64,000 nucleotides of DNA from Anthoceros angustus (Eukaryota > Streptophyta > Anthocerotopsida > Anthocerotales > Anthocerotaceae). The position numbers and the translations under genes are program-made. Positions 33,499 to 45,995 of the stretch are shown here, in pieces. The notes under the pieces were generated by a model. It was not told where the DNA came from and did not search any database. It worked only from the letters and a program-made list of their open reading frames with translations. The stretch covers positions 1 through 64,000 of the forward strand of contig MU008225.1 in the NCBI GenBank assembly GCA_010909165.1. Reading direction: 5' to 3'. Numbering within the stretch: the first letter of the stretch is position 1; every line of letters starts with the position of its first letter.

Positions 33499-36025
33499 GC
33501 TACGAGGCCCGCCCCCCGCCCTTCGAACTCTGTTGTCCAGCTTCTCGGGTTCTGGTGTTGAGGTTTCCGTTGTAGTAGAAATGTGTCAAGCTTGTTGGGC
33601 AAGTTCAGGGACCCAAAGCTGTATGGGAGCTAATTGATGTATATTTCAAATTGGTTTAACGTTACTCGTAGTACCTACTGTAGTTGCCTTGTATTGGTTG
33701 GGCACGTTGTTACGTACTATATTACTTAGGGACAGATGTCCACGTGAGCTGCCACAGACTTCATGCGGGGAGTTTCAGTCGCAGCCTTCACCAATAAAAA
33801 GATGGATGGAGGGCCGTTAGAGAGTGGGTGCGTCGCGGCAAGCACGGCAGACAGGGCGGCGTTCAGCTAGGGTAATGAAACTGCTGTACTTCACAGTTTA
33901 CAGTTCTCGTCGAGAGTCGTTCTTACGTCAATGTTTGTGGTGAAGGCTGCGGACGATCCTGAAAATGTGGATTTTGGAGGACCAGGTAAATACAGGGGCC
34001 CTGTTGCGCCTACAGTTTGCGTGACGTATCTACCCTTTGCGTGCCGGGTCTTTGCAGGTCCGGGTACGGTATCCACTGTCGACAAAAGACAGAACCTATT
34101 CCTGTGGTTGACCGTGAGGTGGAGTATGAAGGAGAATAAGTCCTATACCAGGGGCATGCTCCCAGCTTGACAGATAAAGAGATCAAAAGTGGGCAAGCAT
34201 ACTTCTCTGCACCAACACTGTCAGTCTCCATTTGTATTGGGCTGCCTACGTATCAACTATAGATAATTGGGCAGATATGGAAAAGACGGAAGCTGGAGGA
34301 GGCCAGTGAGTGGTCGAAATGACTCAGAACGGTCCTCTGCCGTGTGAAGTGGAAGACACGTTGCCTGAGGAGAGGAGAGTTCCCAGACGATAGAGGGTGG
34401 TAAACTTTGTACACTTTTATAAATCTGAGTGTGTCAACAATTTTTGCCAAACCTTCTGCGCGCACTGATCACACCAGACAGCAAACCGGCCATAGCTAGC
34501 ATCGCAGAGTCGATAAAACCTTCCTTGGACCATCAGTGATGGAACTCAGAGCAGTGTACTATCAAGCACATCACACAATGGAGAATGTCTTGATGATAAA
34601 CTTTCGACAATCACCCGCCCTTGCGCTCTCAGCCTATGAAACCCTTAACATAGAATCTTCAACGGCAAGCTACCAGCGTAACCCACGAATTCCGCGCAAG
34701 CGCATCAAACTAATCCGTTTGGCATGCTTGGTAGATATGAGACCAGATTTCATCTACCATGTGCAAGGCAGCCAGCTATTAGAGGAGTTACAACACAATA
34801 AAGGCACTTGGCATGCTGGGAATGGAGCCTACCAGCCACAGCACTTGCTCGAGAAGTAATAAGTGCCTTCACGCGTGTGCCAGGAGATAGAGAGCTCGTA
34901 GATGTAGACTGTTGCAGCTCTCAGATATCAAACCGAGCGCGTTCACGTTCTGCACAAACTTGCCGGTCGCAACGCCTTTCGGCTTAGGTTGACCCGCACA
35001 TCAAACTGTTCCAGACGCCGCGAAGATCGCTCCTCTCCTCGTCCCCTACTAAACCAGCCAAAGCCGAGTAGCATATCGGATAATCTTCAAGGTTTTGTCA
35101 ACACCGTCACGACGAGCGAGGAAAACCTCCAAATGCTGCACATCCTCCCTCGCCATGACGACTCCAGCGCTCTACTCTTCAGCATCCAACGTGCTGAGCT
35201 GAGCCCAGAGAGCAGAGCGGCGGCACTCCCGTCACCAGCATCCCGATTCCCTTCTCGCTACGCCGCCGAGAGATTCGGAGAGTCGAACGGCAGGGAGAGG
35301 ATCTTCCTGGGCTGAGCTTCTCTTTTCCATGACCCCGCTATTCTTTGAATTCTTTGCAAAAGTCATACCTCAAGGGGGAGGGGGCTCCGTCTATGCTCAC
35401 TAGCTGCCCTCACCTAAGAATCCGCAACTCTTACACCTTCCCTCAGCATACTCATCAAATTCCTCCACTATGGAAACAAGACAAACGTCCTGAACTTCGT
35501 ACCATGTTTTTCTGCGAAAAAACGAGACGAAAGAAGTTACGCAAAAGCCAAAACCCTAGATGGGTTATGTCAGCCATGATTTTACGTTATAAAGAAGCCC
35601 GGGGATGCAGGCTACTCGTACCCAGCTTGCATCCACGCACACCTTCATAGTAGAGGAGAGAATTAGAGGTGGCTAGCAGCGTGAAGAGCTTCATAAATGT
35701 GTCTTGCTCAGCCATATAACCCTTTACACCAAAGCTTTTCTTGCTGGCTGTGGATAGCATTTGGCCATCAATAATAAAAAAATGAGTTATAATATATTAG
35801 TTATAACTCTTAAGATTTATTATAATTAATGGATTAGTATATATATTATAGAAGTTATTATCATTAGGAAAATTAAGAAAAGATATTTATGCTATATTGT
35901 TTAATAGGCCATTGAACTTTTGTAAGCGTAGAGTACCAAATGCTTAAAAAGTTATTCAAATGAAAATAATTTTATTCATTCCTAATGCAATATTTTAGTT
36001 ATACTCGAAGACACTTTTATGCTAT
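33499..36025. other. 3' flank of WDR26-like gene; no gene recognised
   Basis: Open frames at 33931-34170, 34536-34859 and 34989-35315 (+) have no known domain. The stretch at 34090-34250 reads protein-like in one frame (VDREVEYEGE, then SLTDKEIKSGQAYF) with a stop between, so a decayed exon is possible. 35760-36010 is very AT-rich. AAAACCCTAG near 35551, followed by TTATAAAG near 35588, is a plausible promoter of an unseen transcript. Confidence 0.35.
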
Positions 36026-36223
36026 TTGTGTAACTTTATGTCTACAGTGGAGGCTGAGTACATGGCATCCACACAAGCTACAAAGGAAGCCATTTGGTTG
36101 AGAAGGTTCATGGAAGAAATTGGGTATCAACAAGTACAGCCACCTGTTCTTCAAAGTGACAACCAGGGAAGCATGGCATTGATCAGGGACCCGGTGCACC
36201 ACTCAAGGACAAAGAAATGGTAA
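36026..36223 (+). pseudogene. Copia RNase H fragment
   Basis: The frame reads STVEAEYMASTQATKEAIWL, the conserved C-terminal RNase H segment of Ty1/copia polyproteins, followed by SDNQGSMALI and the start of the HSRTKH-type motif. In a normal element RNase H is the last domain. Here it precedes integrase, so the fragment is rearranged. Confidence 0.85.
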
Positions 36224-36476
36224 GAGGACTTGAGCTTGGAGAGGAGGAAGATATTGGTATTTGTAGAGGTTGCATGATGGGAAAGCAACATCGATTTCCA
36301 TTTCCAAAGGGAGGAAATAGAGCTAACCATGTGCCGGTGCACCACTCAAGGACAAAGAAATGGTAAGAGGACTTGAGCTTGGAGAGGAGGAAGATATTGG
36401 TATTTGTAGAGGTTGCATGATGGGAAAGCAACATCGATTTCCATTTCAAAGGGAGGAAGTAGAGCTAACCATGTGC
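36191..36476 (+). repeat. 143-base tandem duplication in copia DNA
   Basis: The block starting CCGGTGCACCACTCAAGG at 36191 is repeated at 36334 with very few changes. Each copy joins the end of the RNase H segment to the zinc-binding start of the integrase region, so the rearrangement came first and the duplication second. Confidence 0.85.
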
Positions 36477-37140
36477 TAGATTTGATTCACTATTGTGGCC
36501 CCATGAAGACCACATCTCTAGGAGGGGCCAAGTATTTCCTCACTTTCACGATGACAAGTCAAGGTATACCAAGGTTTACTTCCTCAAATCCAAGGATGCC
36601 TATTTATCAAGTTCAAGGAGTATAAAGCACTTGTGGAGAATCAAATTGGTAGAAAGATAAAAGTTTTAAGGAGTGACAATGGAGGTGAGTATATGTCCAA
36701 GGATTTTGAAACTTTTGCAAGGAGCACGGAATCATGCAACAATTTTCGCCCTTACACTCCTCAGCAAAATGGAGTTGCGAAAGGAAAAATAGAACTTTGG
36801 TAGAATGTGCTAGGAGCATGCTTCATCATCAACAATTGGGCTATGAGTTTTGGGGAAGCCATTGCAACTGTCTACCTACTAATAGAAGTGCAAGTGCATC
36901 ACTAGAGGATATGACACCGGAGGAATGCTGGTTAGAGAGGAAGCCTTTTATTGCTCACTTGCATGTGTTTGGGTGTAGAGCCTTTGCACATAAACCCAAA
37001 GAAGTCAGGAGTAAGCTCGAAGGGAAGGCATTGGAGTGCATTTTTGTGGGCTATGATATTGATAGAAAGGCCTATAGATTATATGACAAGACATCTAGGC
37101 GCATCATCATAAGTAGAGATGTTTTTTTTTGATGAGAGAC
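36224..37140 (+). pseudogene. Copia GAG-pre-integrase and integrase fragment
   Basis: Recognisable pieces in order are the zinc-binding end (GICRGCMMGKQHRFPFPKGG), GPMKTTSLGGAKYFLTF of the catalytic core, VLRSDNGGEY with the second catalytic Asp, RKNRTLVECARSML with the catalytic region after the Glu, and the C-terminal part (FGCRAFAHKPKEVRSKLEGK, then YRLYDKTSRRIIISRDVFF). Several frameshifts and a short deletion before the first catalytic Asp make it non-functional. It continues as degraded sequence to about 37200. Confidence 0.85.
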
Positions 37141-37263
37141 TATAGATAGAGAAATTTCCTATTGTTGATGCTCATGAGGTTGTGATACCTCAAGAACCAA
37201 TTGGAAAAGATGTCATTCCGATTGATGGAATGAAATGATCCTAGCGAGGAAACAATGAGGAAG

Positions 37264-37462
37264 AACCCTTTCTCTTTTCTCTGCACTTTCTTTTCTCTCT
37301 TTCTCTTTTCTCTTTTCTCTTTTCTCTTTTCTCTCTTCTCTCTTCCTCTCTTCTCTCTTCTCTCTTCTCTCTTCTCTCTTCCTCTCTTCTCTCTTCTCTC
37401 TTCTCTCTTCTCTCTTCTCTTGCTCTCTTCTCTCTTCTCTCTTCTCTCTTCTCCTCTCTTCC
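37264..37462. repeat. CTCTT microsatellite
   Basis: About 200 bases of nearly pure pyrimidine on the plus strand, built from TTCTCTCTTCTCT and CTTTTCTCTTTTCT units. The minus strand reads as an Arg-Glu-Lys repeat, which is not a gene. Confidence 0.95.
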
Positions 37463-37732
37463 TCCTGAAAATCTACCTCTTCCACTCTTCCTAGCACCTT
37501 CGCCATTACAAACCTCACAGCTCCCCACTAGTGCCTCAGAGCATAGGGGAGTGCCACCTCACGGTCCTATTGAGACATCTAGGCGTGGCAGTGAGACCTC
37601 GCCTTGTTGGAATTTACTGAGGACCTCCCTTCCTGACCTTGTATAGTCCTGCCTGCAACCACCGCGCTCCCTCGCGCTCAAACCTCCCCGGTGCTACACT
37701 CAGCAAAGCGTGGGCCCGGTACCACGGTCACT

Positions 37733-39789
37733 TGTGGGAGGAGAAAACTCCGGGTCTTCGAGGCTTCCCCTCTAGCGGCCACACTTATCCCACTTTGTCC
37801 AAATGGTCGTTGGGTTTCGTCCCATGAGACTTGTGTGAAAGTTCGAGGTCTTGTGATAATATCGCTACTGCGGTGACACACTTCGACCTTCTAAACAAGC
37901 AAAAGGCGCCTCTACTCTCCCTCTTACGGTGCACCACTTGCCTTTGCTCAGAAAATCACCAATCCTCGACCTACAATGCGACACAACACAATTGCGAGTC
38001 CACCTTAGCGGTGAGCCTATCACGGGCGCCGGGGACCCCAGTCCACACACAATTTCAGTCCCTACTTCTAAGACCACTCTTCTCCACTCGGAGGCGCCCT
38101 TTTACTTGATTTGGGATTCGTCCCTTAGGCTGCCTGTGGCCTTCCACTAACTCTACCTCTAATCCTCTACTCATCTCCTCCTCTTCCTCCTATTCTAACC
38201 TCGGGTTCGGGCTTCTTGGTTCGGCTCGCCCTTACGGCTGGCCACAGGGTCGGCCTCCACCGACAAGTTCTTCCTTGGGCGGTTGCTATGAGTTTGACAC
38301 AGACGGCGAGAACCTCCGGAGTCTTTCCTGTAGTCTACCCTCAAGCCGAGAGTTCCAGGCATTGCCACACACCCAAAGCAAAGCAATTTCGCAACCATTC
38401 ACAAGGGAGCAACTCGTTTAGGCACTTGCGGTGAGCAAGCCCTCCACCAACACTCCGACCACCGCGACTTCCTCTCTACCCGGGGTTGGCTCCTGGTAAG
38501 CACGAAATTCCTTTACAAGACAAAGGACTCGGGAGTATGGGCAAAGACATGATACTTTACTTTGTGAAATCCTCCTCCTCTTATAGGAGGCCTTCCACAT
38601 ACAACCTCCTTGGGTGACCCTCTGCAGGTCACCTTTTCCAATATTCTATTATTTCCTACATGACATTTCTGGCATCTAAGTCTCTTGCGATTGGTAAATT
38701 CTATTCTAGCAACTTCACCTAAGATCATCCTTAAAGGATGTCGACATCTCACCTATCCTTTCTATTCTCCTACTCAACATTTATGGTCTTTGACCATACC
38801 TAGTCCTCACCTTCTTTGGGATAGTGGCGTGTCCGCGTGGGTTGGCTCCCTCGCCTCCTTTGCTCTGCGCCCCTTCCCGGATCTTGTCATCTTCCCTGTG
38901 TGGGGCAAGTACAATTTTCCCCTTCCTCCGACTCAGCGGTGGCCACGATTCCCCTCATCATCCGGTGTGCACCCCTTTCCCCTCAGGCGCCCTTTAGCCT
39001 CAGCCTCACGGCGCTCCTTCTTTCATCACCCCACTTGGTAGTCGGCGGACTAAGGGGTAGGTGACTTACCTACCATGGTAGTCGGTCCCCTTCTCCTTTC
39101 TTCCTTCCTTTTCATTGGCGATGACCCTTGGGTTGGAATCCTCTTTGCTCCTTTCCTCCTGTTTGGTTTGTCCATACCTATCATGGAGCATCTTCAAAGA
39201 GTCTTCATCCCCCATTTGCTGGCCGATGTCGCTACTAACTCCTCCGGGCCCTTTTCGCGTTGGTCTCCTCTCCTGGCCCGGGCTCTTCCCTTATTCGTGG
39301 GGTGAGGGAACTTCTCACCCCTCCCCCTTCCTCGACGGGTCGGATCCCGTCCTTGTCTTCCACCGGTGGGGCTGTTTCTCCCACCGCCTCGTCTCCTTCC
39401 CTAGGGGTATGCGATCGGACCCCCTGGCTCCTTCAGCCACAGCCAGGCCTTCACGGCCCGACTCCCCATCGGGCCCCTCGCCGGGTACCTTCCCCACCGG
39501 TGTCCAGCGACCACGGCGGTTGTGATCTACCGCAGTAGTCTGGCGGACTACCCGCTGTAGGGTGGTCACCTCTGTTAGGGTGACCCCCTATGGCGGGCTC
39601 CCCCTCCTTGCTCTCCACACCATCTTCCCCCAGGCGCGGCTCCTCCATCTCCACCATCTCCTCGGACTCCTCGGGTCCATCACCTCGTGGCCCCGTCAAA
39701 GTCGGGAGGCCTCAGCACTTGCCTGCAGCCTTCTTCCCCGCCATCATCATGAGGACCCAATGTTCTCCTCTTGTGCCAATCGTTGGTTC
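37733..39789 (-). mobile_element. Truncated giant LTR, copy B3
   Basis: It starts TGTGGGAGG at 37733 like B1 and B2 and carries the terminal 1 kb, the TATA block (near 38568-38593) and the coiled-coil and palindrome region to about 39789. There it stops in the middle of the LTR, next to the methyltransferase-associated coding region on the opposite strand. No target duplication can be checked because the 5' end is missing. Confidence 0.65.
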
Positions 39790-40948
39790 ATCATCAAGAA
39801 GGCGAAGAAGATGCAAGCTTGGATACATGGCGTGACCCGGATCCAAGGGCAAGGGAAGAAACCTCGGCACTACGAGAGAAGATAGCTCGGAGGAAGAAGA
39901 GCGTCTTGACACGCGGTCACGGAAGACACGGAAGGAAGCTTGGGATCCTCTTCCAGAACCTATGCCAAGATGCCAAAGTCGTTTGAGCCATTGCCAAGGA
40001 GCGCGGAGCAACATCAAAGTAGTGGGCGATGTGGAGAAACCCATGCAGATTCTTGTGAGGCGATGGCACAAAAGCTTCACGGAGATGCCATGTTTGACCT
40101 ACAAGACATGGGGTTGGCGTGAAGGAAGTCGGGGTTTGACTCGGCGGATGTTGACAAGGCTTGAAGCAAGTGTCCAAGATTTGCCACCCTGCAATAGCAA
40201 TGATGTCATTCTTGACCTCGGCAAGCATCTCTGTGGAAAAGCGGAATCTTGCAGTGGGGGTGGCTTTGGTCAACAATGGAGAGGCATATTGAAATCAATG
40301 GATTCGCACCAAGGAGGTGTTGATTGACACGGCCGGTGATCGTTGGAAGAAGAGTGAAGAAGCGTTGGGTCTCCACCAAGAAAGGTTGAAGGAAACCAAG
40401 TGGAAGATCCGGACCGCATGGGACCACCGAGCATGTGTTGGGGTAACAAGGTACAATGAAGGTTTCATTCAAACCAAGAATGAGACTTCACCTTTGTCAG
40501 CCATGCTTGGTCAGCGATGCGAACACATTTGATGTCTTCTTTGGGCGGGCCTTGTACAAACACAGGTCATGGTGGATTTGTGGGCCGAGGCAGTCTACTA
40601 TCGACAGTGGAGAAGGCTGGAGCAAAAGCAGGTAGCAGTTGCTGCATCCCTCTGCGGTACATGGCAAGGATCATGAGAACCTCATTGCCAGCAGCGTCTA
40701 CCCAATGTTTGTGCCGTGGTGAAGGACACGCCATCGTGCTTGAACCTCTTGGTGTGTGTCTAACAACCATAGCGGCACTGATGGAGGATTTTGGCGAGGA
40801 GGAGGAAGACAAGCTAGGGTTGCAACCACCCTCGGAGGAGGTTCTTCAAGTCAGCCGGACGGAGCTGGTGACTGCAGCAATGAGCCGTGAAAAAGCTATG
40901 GAGGATGGTGCAAGAGGACCAGTGTTCTATGAGCCGGAGAACTGCTGT
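39790..40948 (+). pseudogene. N-terminal part of the methyltransferase-carrying polyprotein, unrecognised
   Basis: This coding-like stretch runs directly up to the copia insertion, and its last frame (40517-40948, ending PVFYEPENCC) continues in phase at 47554. Upstream pieces are acidic then basic (SSEEEERLDTRSRKTRKEAW near 39895) and helical (RWKKSEEALGLHQERLKETK near 40340). Several frameshifts separate them. I recognise no known domain, and no reverse transcriptase or zinc knuckle is visible. By position it may be a gag-like or regulatory N-terminal region. Confidence 0.45.
40944..40948. repeat. Target site duplication GCTGT, left of copia
   Basis: GCTGT directly precedes the 5' LTR and is repeated at 47554-47558 directly after the 3' LTR. 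Confidence 0.9.
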
Positions 40949-41127
40949 TGTTAGGAATGAAACCCTAACATAGTTTATTCCTTAGTTTCTATACTAGAGG
41001 TTAGATACGTAACTCAAGAGACACATCAATTTTGTATTTAAGATATTCTCTGTTCATTAATACATACTCTCTTGTGTGTTATGCTTTCTAGCCTAAGTGT
41101 CTTATAATGCATGATATAAAGTAAACA
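40949..41127 (+). repeat. Copia 5' LTR
   Basis: Begins TGTTAGGAATG and ends GTAAACA. It differs from the 3' LTR mainly by one- to few-base indels, with few substitutions. Confidence 0.92.
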
Positions 41128-41140
41128 TGGTATCGAGCAC
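41128..41140 (+). promoter_or_regulatory. Primer binding site (tRNA-iMet type)
   Basis: TGGTATCGAGCAC starts directly after the 5' LTR. The usual plant copia site is TGGTATCAGAGC, complementary to the 3' end of initiator methionine tRNA. One A is missing here. Confidence 0.85.
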
Positions 41141-41269
41141 TATGATGCTTGAGTCTTCCGCTACACTAATGTTGTTGAGTCTAATGGTATCTAGGTTGAG
41201 TTGTTGTTGTGAATACTTGATCTAGAAATCACCATTGTAGCTAGATGAATTCTAGCTATTCTCCTTAGA

Positions 41270-43260
41270 AAATGACTAGAAGGAATGGTAGACGATGGGA
41301 TAGAAATCCAGACGTCACCGGTTCTTTCTAGGTCATCTAGGATCGATACATCTTACGTCATAATCGATCCGAAGGTTGGATTGCGGACGGAGGGCGGTGA
41401 GGGCAAGCAGTGCATTTAATCTTGAGCAAGTTTTGGCCAATCCTAATTCTATGAGGCGTACAAGCTCATAGGGCGAATCCTAGCACTGCAAGGAAGAAAG
41501 CGGTGGACGTGGAGCGTCCACCTCGCAAGAGGCGTGGAGAATTAGAGAGGAAACCCTTATCTCTCCACCAATCCATGTTCAACGATGATCATTACGCTGG
41601 AAGTGCTAGAATCGGTGTTGTTGCGATTTGTCATCAACACTTCACCGTTCTTGGTGGAAATCTCTTCCGACATTGAATTTGTTCGGAGGGAAGTGCTGGT
41701 GGCGAATGATCTGTCTAACCTAACAGTCCAACATCGCCCAGCCCCAATCTCAAGTTCAATTAGAGACACTTGTGCCTACGAGAGAATCCTGTGGTGCAGG
41801 CTCACAGTGAGGCAAAGGATGCAAATCTGAACGGCGGGAATCAATCAAGGCGGGGAGGCGTGCAAGTCTGCAGCTGACCCAATCGGCGCCCGATCAAGGT
41901 GCCATTGGGGTGGTTGCCGACCTTGCACGCTCTTGCTTGGTTGGACTAATGCTTGACCTTCAGATCTCTTCGTGCCTCCCACGCCACCACCTAGGTCGAA
42001 GGCACTTGTTAGTTTGGTTCATGTGAGTTTTCCGGTATTTAGGGTTTTGAGTAGCGTTTCATTATTAAACGTACCTCTTGCTTTCTCGTGAGACACCCGT
42101 TCACATAGGCTCCTACATTTACCTTTAACATGTAGCGAGCTTGCCGGACTCTAGCCGGAGGAAAGCATGAGTGAGTTAGGATCACCTTCCCTCTCTCCGT
42201 GCTTCCCTAGTCCACACCTCTGCAGTCCCCACAGTTAGCTTAATTCACATGTCAACACAGACATAACTTACTTGTAGTTTATGTCCATATTTGATTCGAG
42301 ATAGTGATTGATTAGAGCCATTCTTTTGGCTATTTATTCTCGCCCATTATCTCCGATGATGTCTACATACACTCCTGTTACAACATCTCCGGGCTCATCC
42401 TACTCGGTGAGTTCAAAGAAAAGGATGATTTGTGGGACAGTCCGATTTGAAAGTTGGAGAGCTCGCATGAAGGCACACCTCACGCTCGCGTGTGGGAGTA
42501 TGCGATGGTTCTCTCCGGATCCTTCCATTGTTCTCGGTGAACAACAACCGCATGTGATGTCATAGACAAGTGGAAGAAGGGCAACAAGATCGCTTTGCGA
42601 TCCTGCGTCGTGGATGAAACCACACGTTCGAGGTGGAGTTTCTTACAACATGTTGCATGAAAGCAATAGTCGACACGTGCAAGTCTGAGAACATACTTAC
42701 TTTGGTAGCTGCCGGAATGCTTTCCATGCTTTGCGTCTGAAGGATGGAGAATCTGGGAGCACATGTGTCCAAGTTGCGCTATCTTAGAGCAGCTTGGGCT
42801 CAATAGCAAAATCTCGAGGTGGACATGATGCTCAGCTCATTGCCACCTCCACACTCATATCAGGGCGTTTGTGTCCGGGAATGCATCTCTTAGGGACTCA
42901 TATCTTGCTGGCTGGCAGTAGATCATCCACCATTAACTTCAATGAAGTTGTTGGTGCTCTCCTTCAAGAAGAAGCAGTCGTAAGACAATTTGGAGGTCGC
43001 CTCGTGGTGACAAGGTCCTATTCTAAGGGCAAAGGACCTTGGAAGGAAGGATAAGAAAGGAGAAACATATAGCAGTGGTGTCCGAATAAACATACCTTCT
43101 TGGAGGAGCTACCAAACAGCTGGCTGGTGTGGAATTCAATCCGGAAAGGGACTATGGAAGAAAAGCAGGGAGCCAAAAGTTCCAAAGCCAAGCTAATGTA
43201 ACTTCTAAGAGCAGGCGATGCAGTTCTCAACACAAGAGTGGGAAGTCTTGTCCTCACAGT
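41270..43260 (+). pseudogene. Copia gag remnant
   Basis: The region begins with an ATG near 41270 (TRRNGRRWDRNPD). It contains gag-like pieces at 42400-42640 (WEYAMVLSGS, VIDKWKKGNKIALRSCVVDE) and 42860-43000 (TINFNEVVGALLQEEAVV). Frames change often. I cannot see an intact CCHC zinc knuckle. The assignment rests on position between primer site and protease and on the typical helical motifs, so details are uncertain. Confidence 0.55.
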
Positions 43261-43269
43261 TTTCACGTC

Positions 43270-44440
43270 TTATAAAAACGAACATCCTCTGTTTGTGGAT
43301 TGGGTGCCTATATCTGCAACAAGCGTGACACTTCTCCAGTCATAAGCAGTCACCTCAATGGTGTATGTGGGTGATGCTCGAGGCGTGGAGGTAAAGGGGC
43401 GAGTTCGGTGGACATACCTCATTTGGTGGCGCAGCCTTGCATCTAGTTGGCGATTACGTTTGTACAGATGAGCAAGAATCTTCATTAGAGCTCTTGTCAG
43501 TCGGTATGGCTTTAAGTTTGAGCACGAAGTGCTATATATATAGGCTCACTGATGTATTAGTTGCTAAAGTGGTACTAATGACTTCTGTCGAGTTAGTTCA
43601 TCACAAGTCTAAGGTCGGGCACTAGTTCTTTGCTTATAAGTTGCGAGGCTAATCTCGCGCCGTTTAGGTCATGTTAACAAAACTAAGCTAGATCTAATGT
43701 CGTCGTCCATTGCAGAGAACAACTTCCTACATGTTTCAAACATCTTGGCGTCAGCTCATGTGTCTTATCTAAGCCAAAAGAGCTACCCTTTAATAAGTCA
43801 TTCAAGGCCACCTAGTCTTAGAGCTCATTCATGCGATATGTTTGGAAAACTTCTATTAAGTCTCTTGGGGGCGAATACTATCTCTCTCTCAGATGATTTT
43901 TCCGTTACACTTGGACATTTCCTTTAAAGCTTAAAAGTGACGTCTTTGAGACCATTGCTTCACAGATTCCAATGGTTCAACGTCAAGCGGAGAAAATTAG
44001 TTAAGTGTTTCCGGACCCGGACGGGAGAATTCACAGTTATAAGTTTGATCACTGTTCGATTTGGTATCATTCGACAATTGGTTGTTTATACCCAGCGAGC
44101 AGTTGCTTGAGCAAGAATCAGCGATGGGGATGACCAGAGCATGCTTTCTGGCCTCCACAAGATTACAGGCAGGTGACCCACATCATCAAGTGGTCACTTC
44201 ACTCTTCCGGACGGACACCCTATGAAGGCTTTTGGGGGCGGAAACCTAGTCTTCTTCATCTTCGTGTTTTGGTTCCACTTTTGCTATATCCTCAAGCCAA
44301 AAGAGGAAGTTAGATGATAGGTCAAAACCCTTGATCTTTACGGGGTATTACGAGGAGTCTAAAGCCTACAAGTTATATGACCCTCAAACATCCAAGATTA
44401 CCTTATCACGACTATACTTTCAAAGAGTTGTACGCTCCTA
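43270..44440 (+). pseudogene. Copia protease remnant and integrase
   Basis: A protease trace lies at 43280-43430 (the VYVGDARGVEVKGRG strand region; the DSGAS active-site motif is degraded). Pieces of the integrase zinc-binding and core domains follow at 43640-43990 in several frames (ELIHA, LPLKLKSDVFE-type blocks, IPMVQRQAEKI). The C-terminal part at 44211-44440 is continuous: TPYEGFWGRKPSLLHLRVFG, then KRKLDDRSKPLIFTGYYEES and YKLYDPQTSKITLSR. Frameshifts prevent a single product. Confidence 0.8.
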
Positions 44441-44789
44441 AGCGCACCATTGATCCATTTGGTTTCACCTTCCCTCGAAAGAAGATCCTTCTCCATATCT
44501 CCTTACACATATCACATATCGAGGAGATCCACCGATCACAGGATCACGAGGGCAGTCAGTACAAGCTAATGGCAACATAAATAATGAAGCCGGGCGAGGA
44601 TTTGCTTGGATACCTTACTGCGCTCCTACTCTTACTTTGAGATGACTTGGATGCGATTGGGAGGATCTTTGAGGATGTACCTCCTGCTGCGATGGATGAT
44701 GATGAGCTGTCCATGCAAGGTTACGATGATGTGTTTTCCGATGTTGATTTCCATGTTGGTGATCCTCGCACGAGACAATCATCTAGATG

Positions 44790-45995
44790 AAGTTCACCGA
44801 GACTAGGTACCCAACTCGTGAGCAGCGAACAAGGGAAAATTGGCTGGAACCACCTTATCAAGCTCAGATTTTCGAGACTGCGCAGCGTTTGCATCTTTAT
44901 GTACCGATGTTAGACCGGATCCTCGGACTTACTCGGAGGCTCTGAATGGCCACGATGGGGAACACTGGAAATCCATAGATGACGAGTATAGCATCTCATT
45001 AAAACAATACATGGGAGCTTGTTGACTTACCAGCGAAGAAAGCCCATTAGTTGTAAGTGGGTCTTCAAGACCAAGTTGAACTCTGACGGAACAATTGCAC
45101 GCTATAAATCCGGTTAGTTGCGAGGGGTTTAGTCGGATCCTCAGTATAGACTATGGTGAGACGTTTTCCCGATGGTTAAGCCCCGTCCATTGAATTTTGC
45201 TTGCAATGGCGCGGTACAACTTGGAAGTGCACCAGATGGATGTGTGCACAGCATTCCTCCACGGTGAACTCGAGGAAACTTTGTACATGCTGCAACCAGA
45301 AGGGTTCATCAGTAAGAAGGCTGCTAAGAAAGTCTGTAAACTCCTCAAGACAATTTACGGGCTGAAACAGAGCCCTCGGGCCTGGTATAAACGTATTATG
45401 AAATACTTGCGTAAGCTGGGTTTTCTTCAAAGTCCGGCGGATACCAATGTATTTTATCTGGCTACAGGTGCTCTGTTTGTCATCTTGGCCTTATATGTGG
45501 ATGACTGTGTCCTTCTTAGTAATGACCTAGGCCAGATGGACAGAGTTAAAGACATGTTACGGCAGGAGTTCGAAATGACGGACCAGAGTGAACTACAATT
45601 CTGCCTAGGAATTCAGATTCTTAGAAACAGACAAGCAGGCCAGATTACATTACACCAGACTAAGTACCTTAAGGAAATACTGAAGCGGTTTAATTTGGAT
45701 GCGGCTCGTCCTGTGGCCACACCATCAGCTGTGGGGGAGAAGTTGACACATGACATGTCACCACTGAGTCCTGAAGAGATCTCTGATATGAGTCTTGTGC
45801 CTTACGCTGAAGCTGTGGGTTGCTTGATTTTTCTAGCAAATTGGACGAGGCCAGATATCAGTTATGCAGTAAGCCAGGCTTCCCAATTCCTCAAACAACC
45901 TGGACGGTTGCATTGGGCAGCCGTTAAACGCATATATAGATATCTCCGAGGAACTATCTCCTATGGCCTACAATATACATCTAGTGGGAGTAACA
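44790..45995 (+). pseudogene. Copia reverse transcriptase (mostly open)
   Basis: The start is fragmented (RYPTREQRTREN near 44805, then DPRTYSEALNGHDGEHWKSI, then WVFKTKLNSDGTIARYK). From 45197 the frame is open for over 260 codons: EVHQMDVCTAFLHGELEETL, YGLKQSPRAWYKRI, ALYVDDCVLLSND with the catalytic YVDD at 45494-45505, FCLGIQILRNR, YLKEILKRFNLDAARPVATP and RPDISYAVSQASQFLKQPG. This is the complete palm of a copia reverse transcriptase. The first third has stops and shifts, including TAG at the junction near 45120. Confidence 0.92.

Noticed and set aside
37213-37528. Arg-Glu-Lys repeat protein on the minus strand
   Set aside because: It is the translation of a CT microsatellite.
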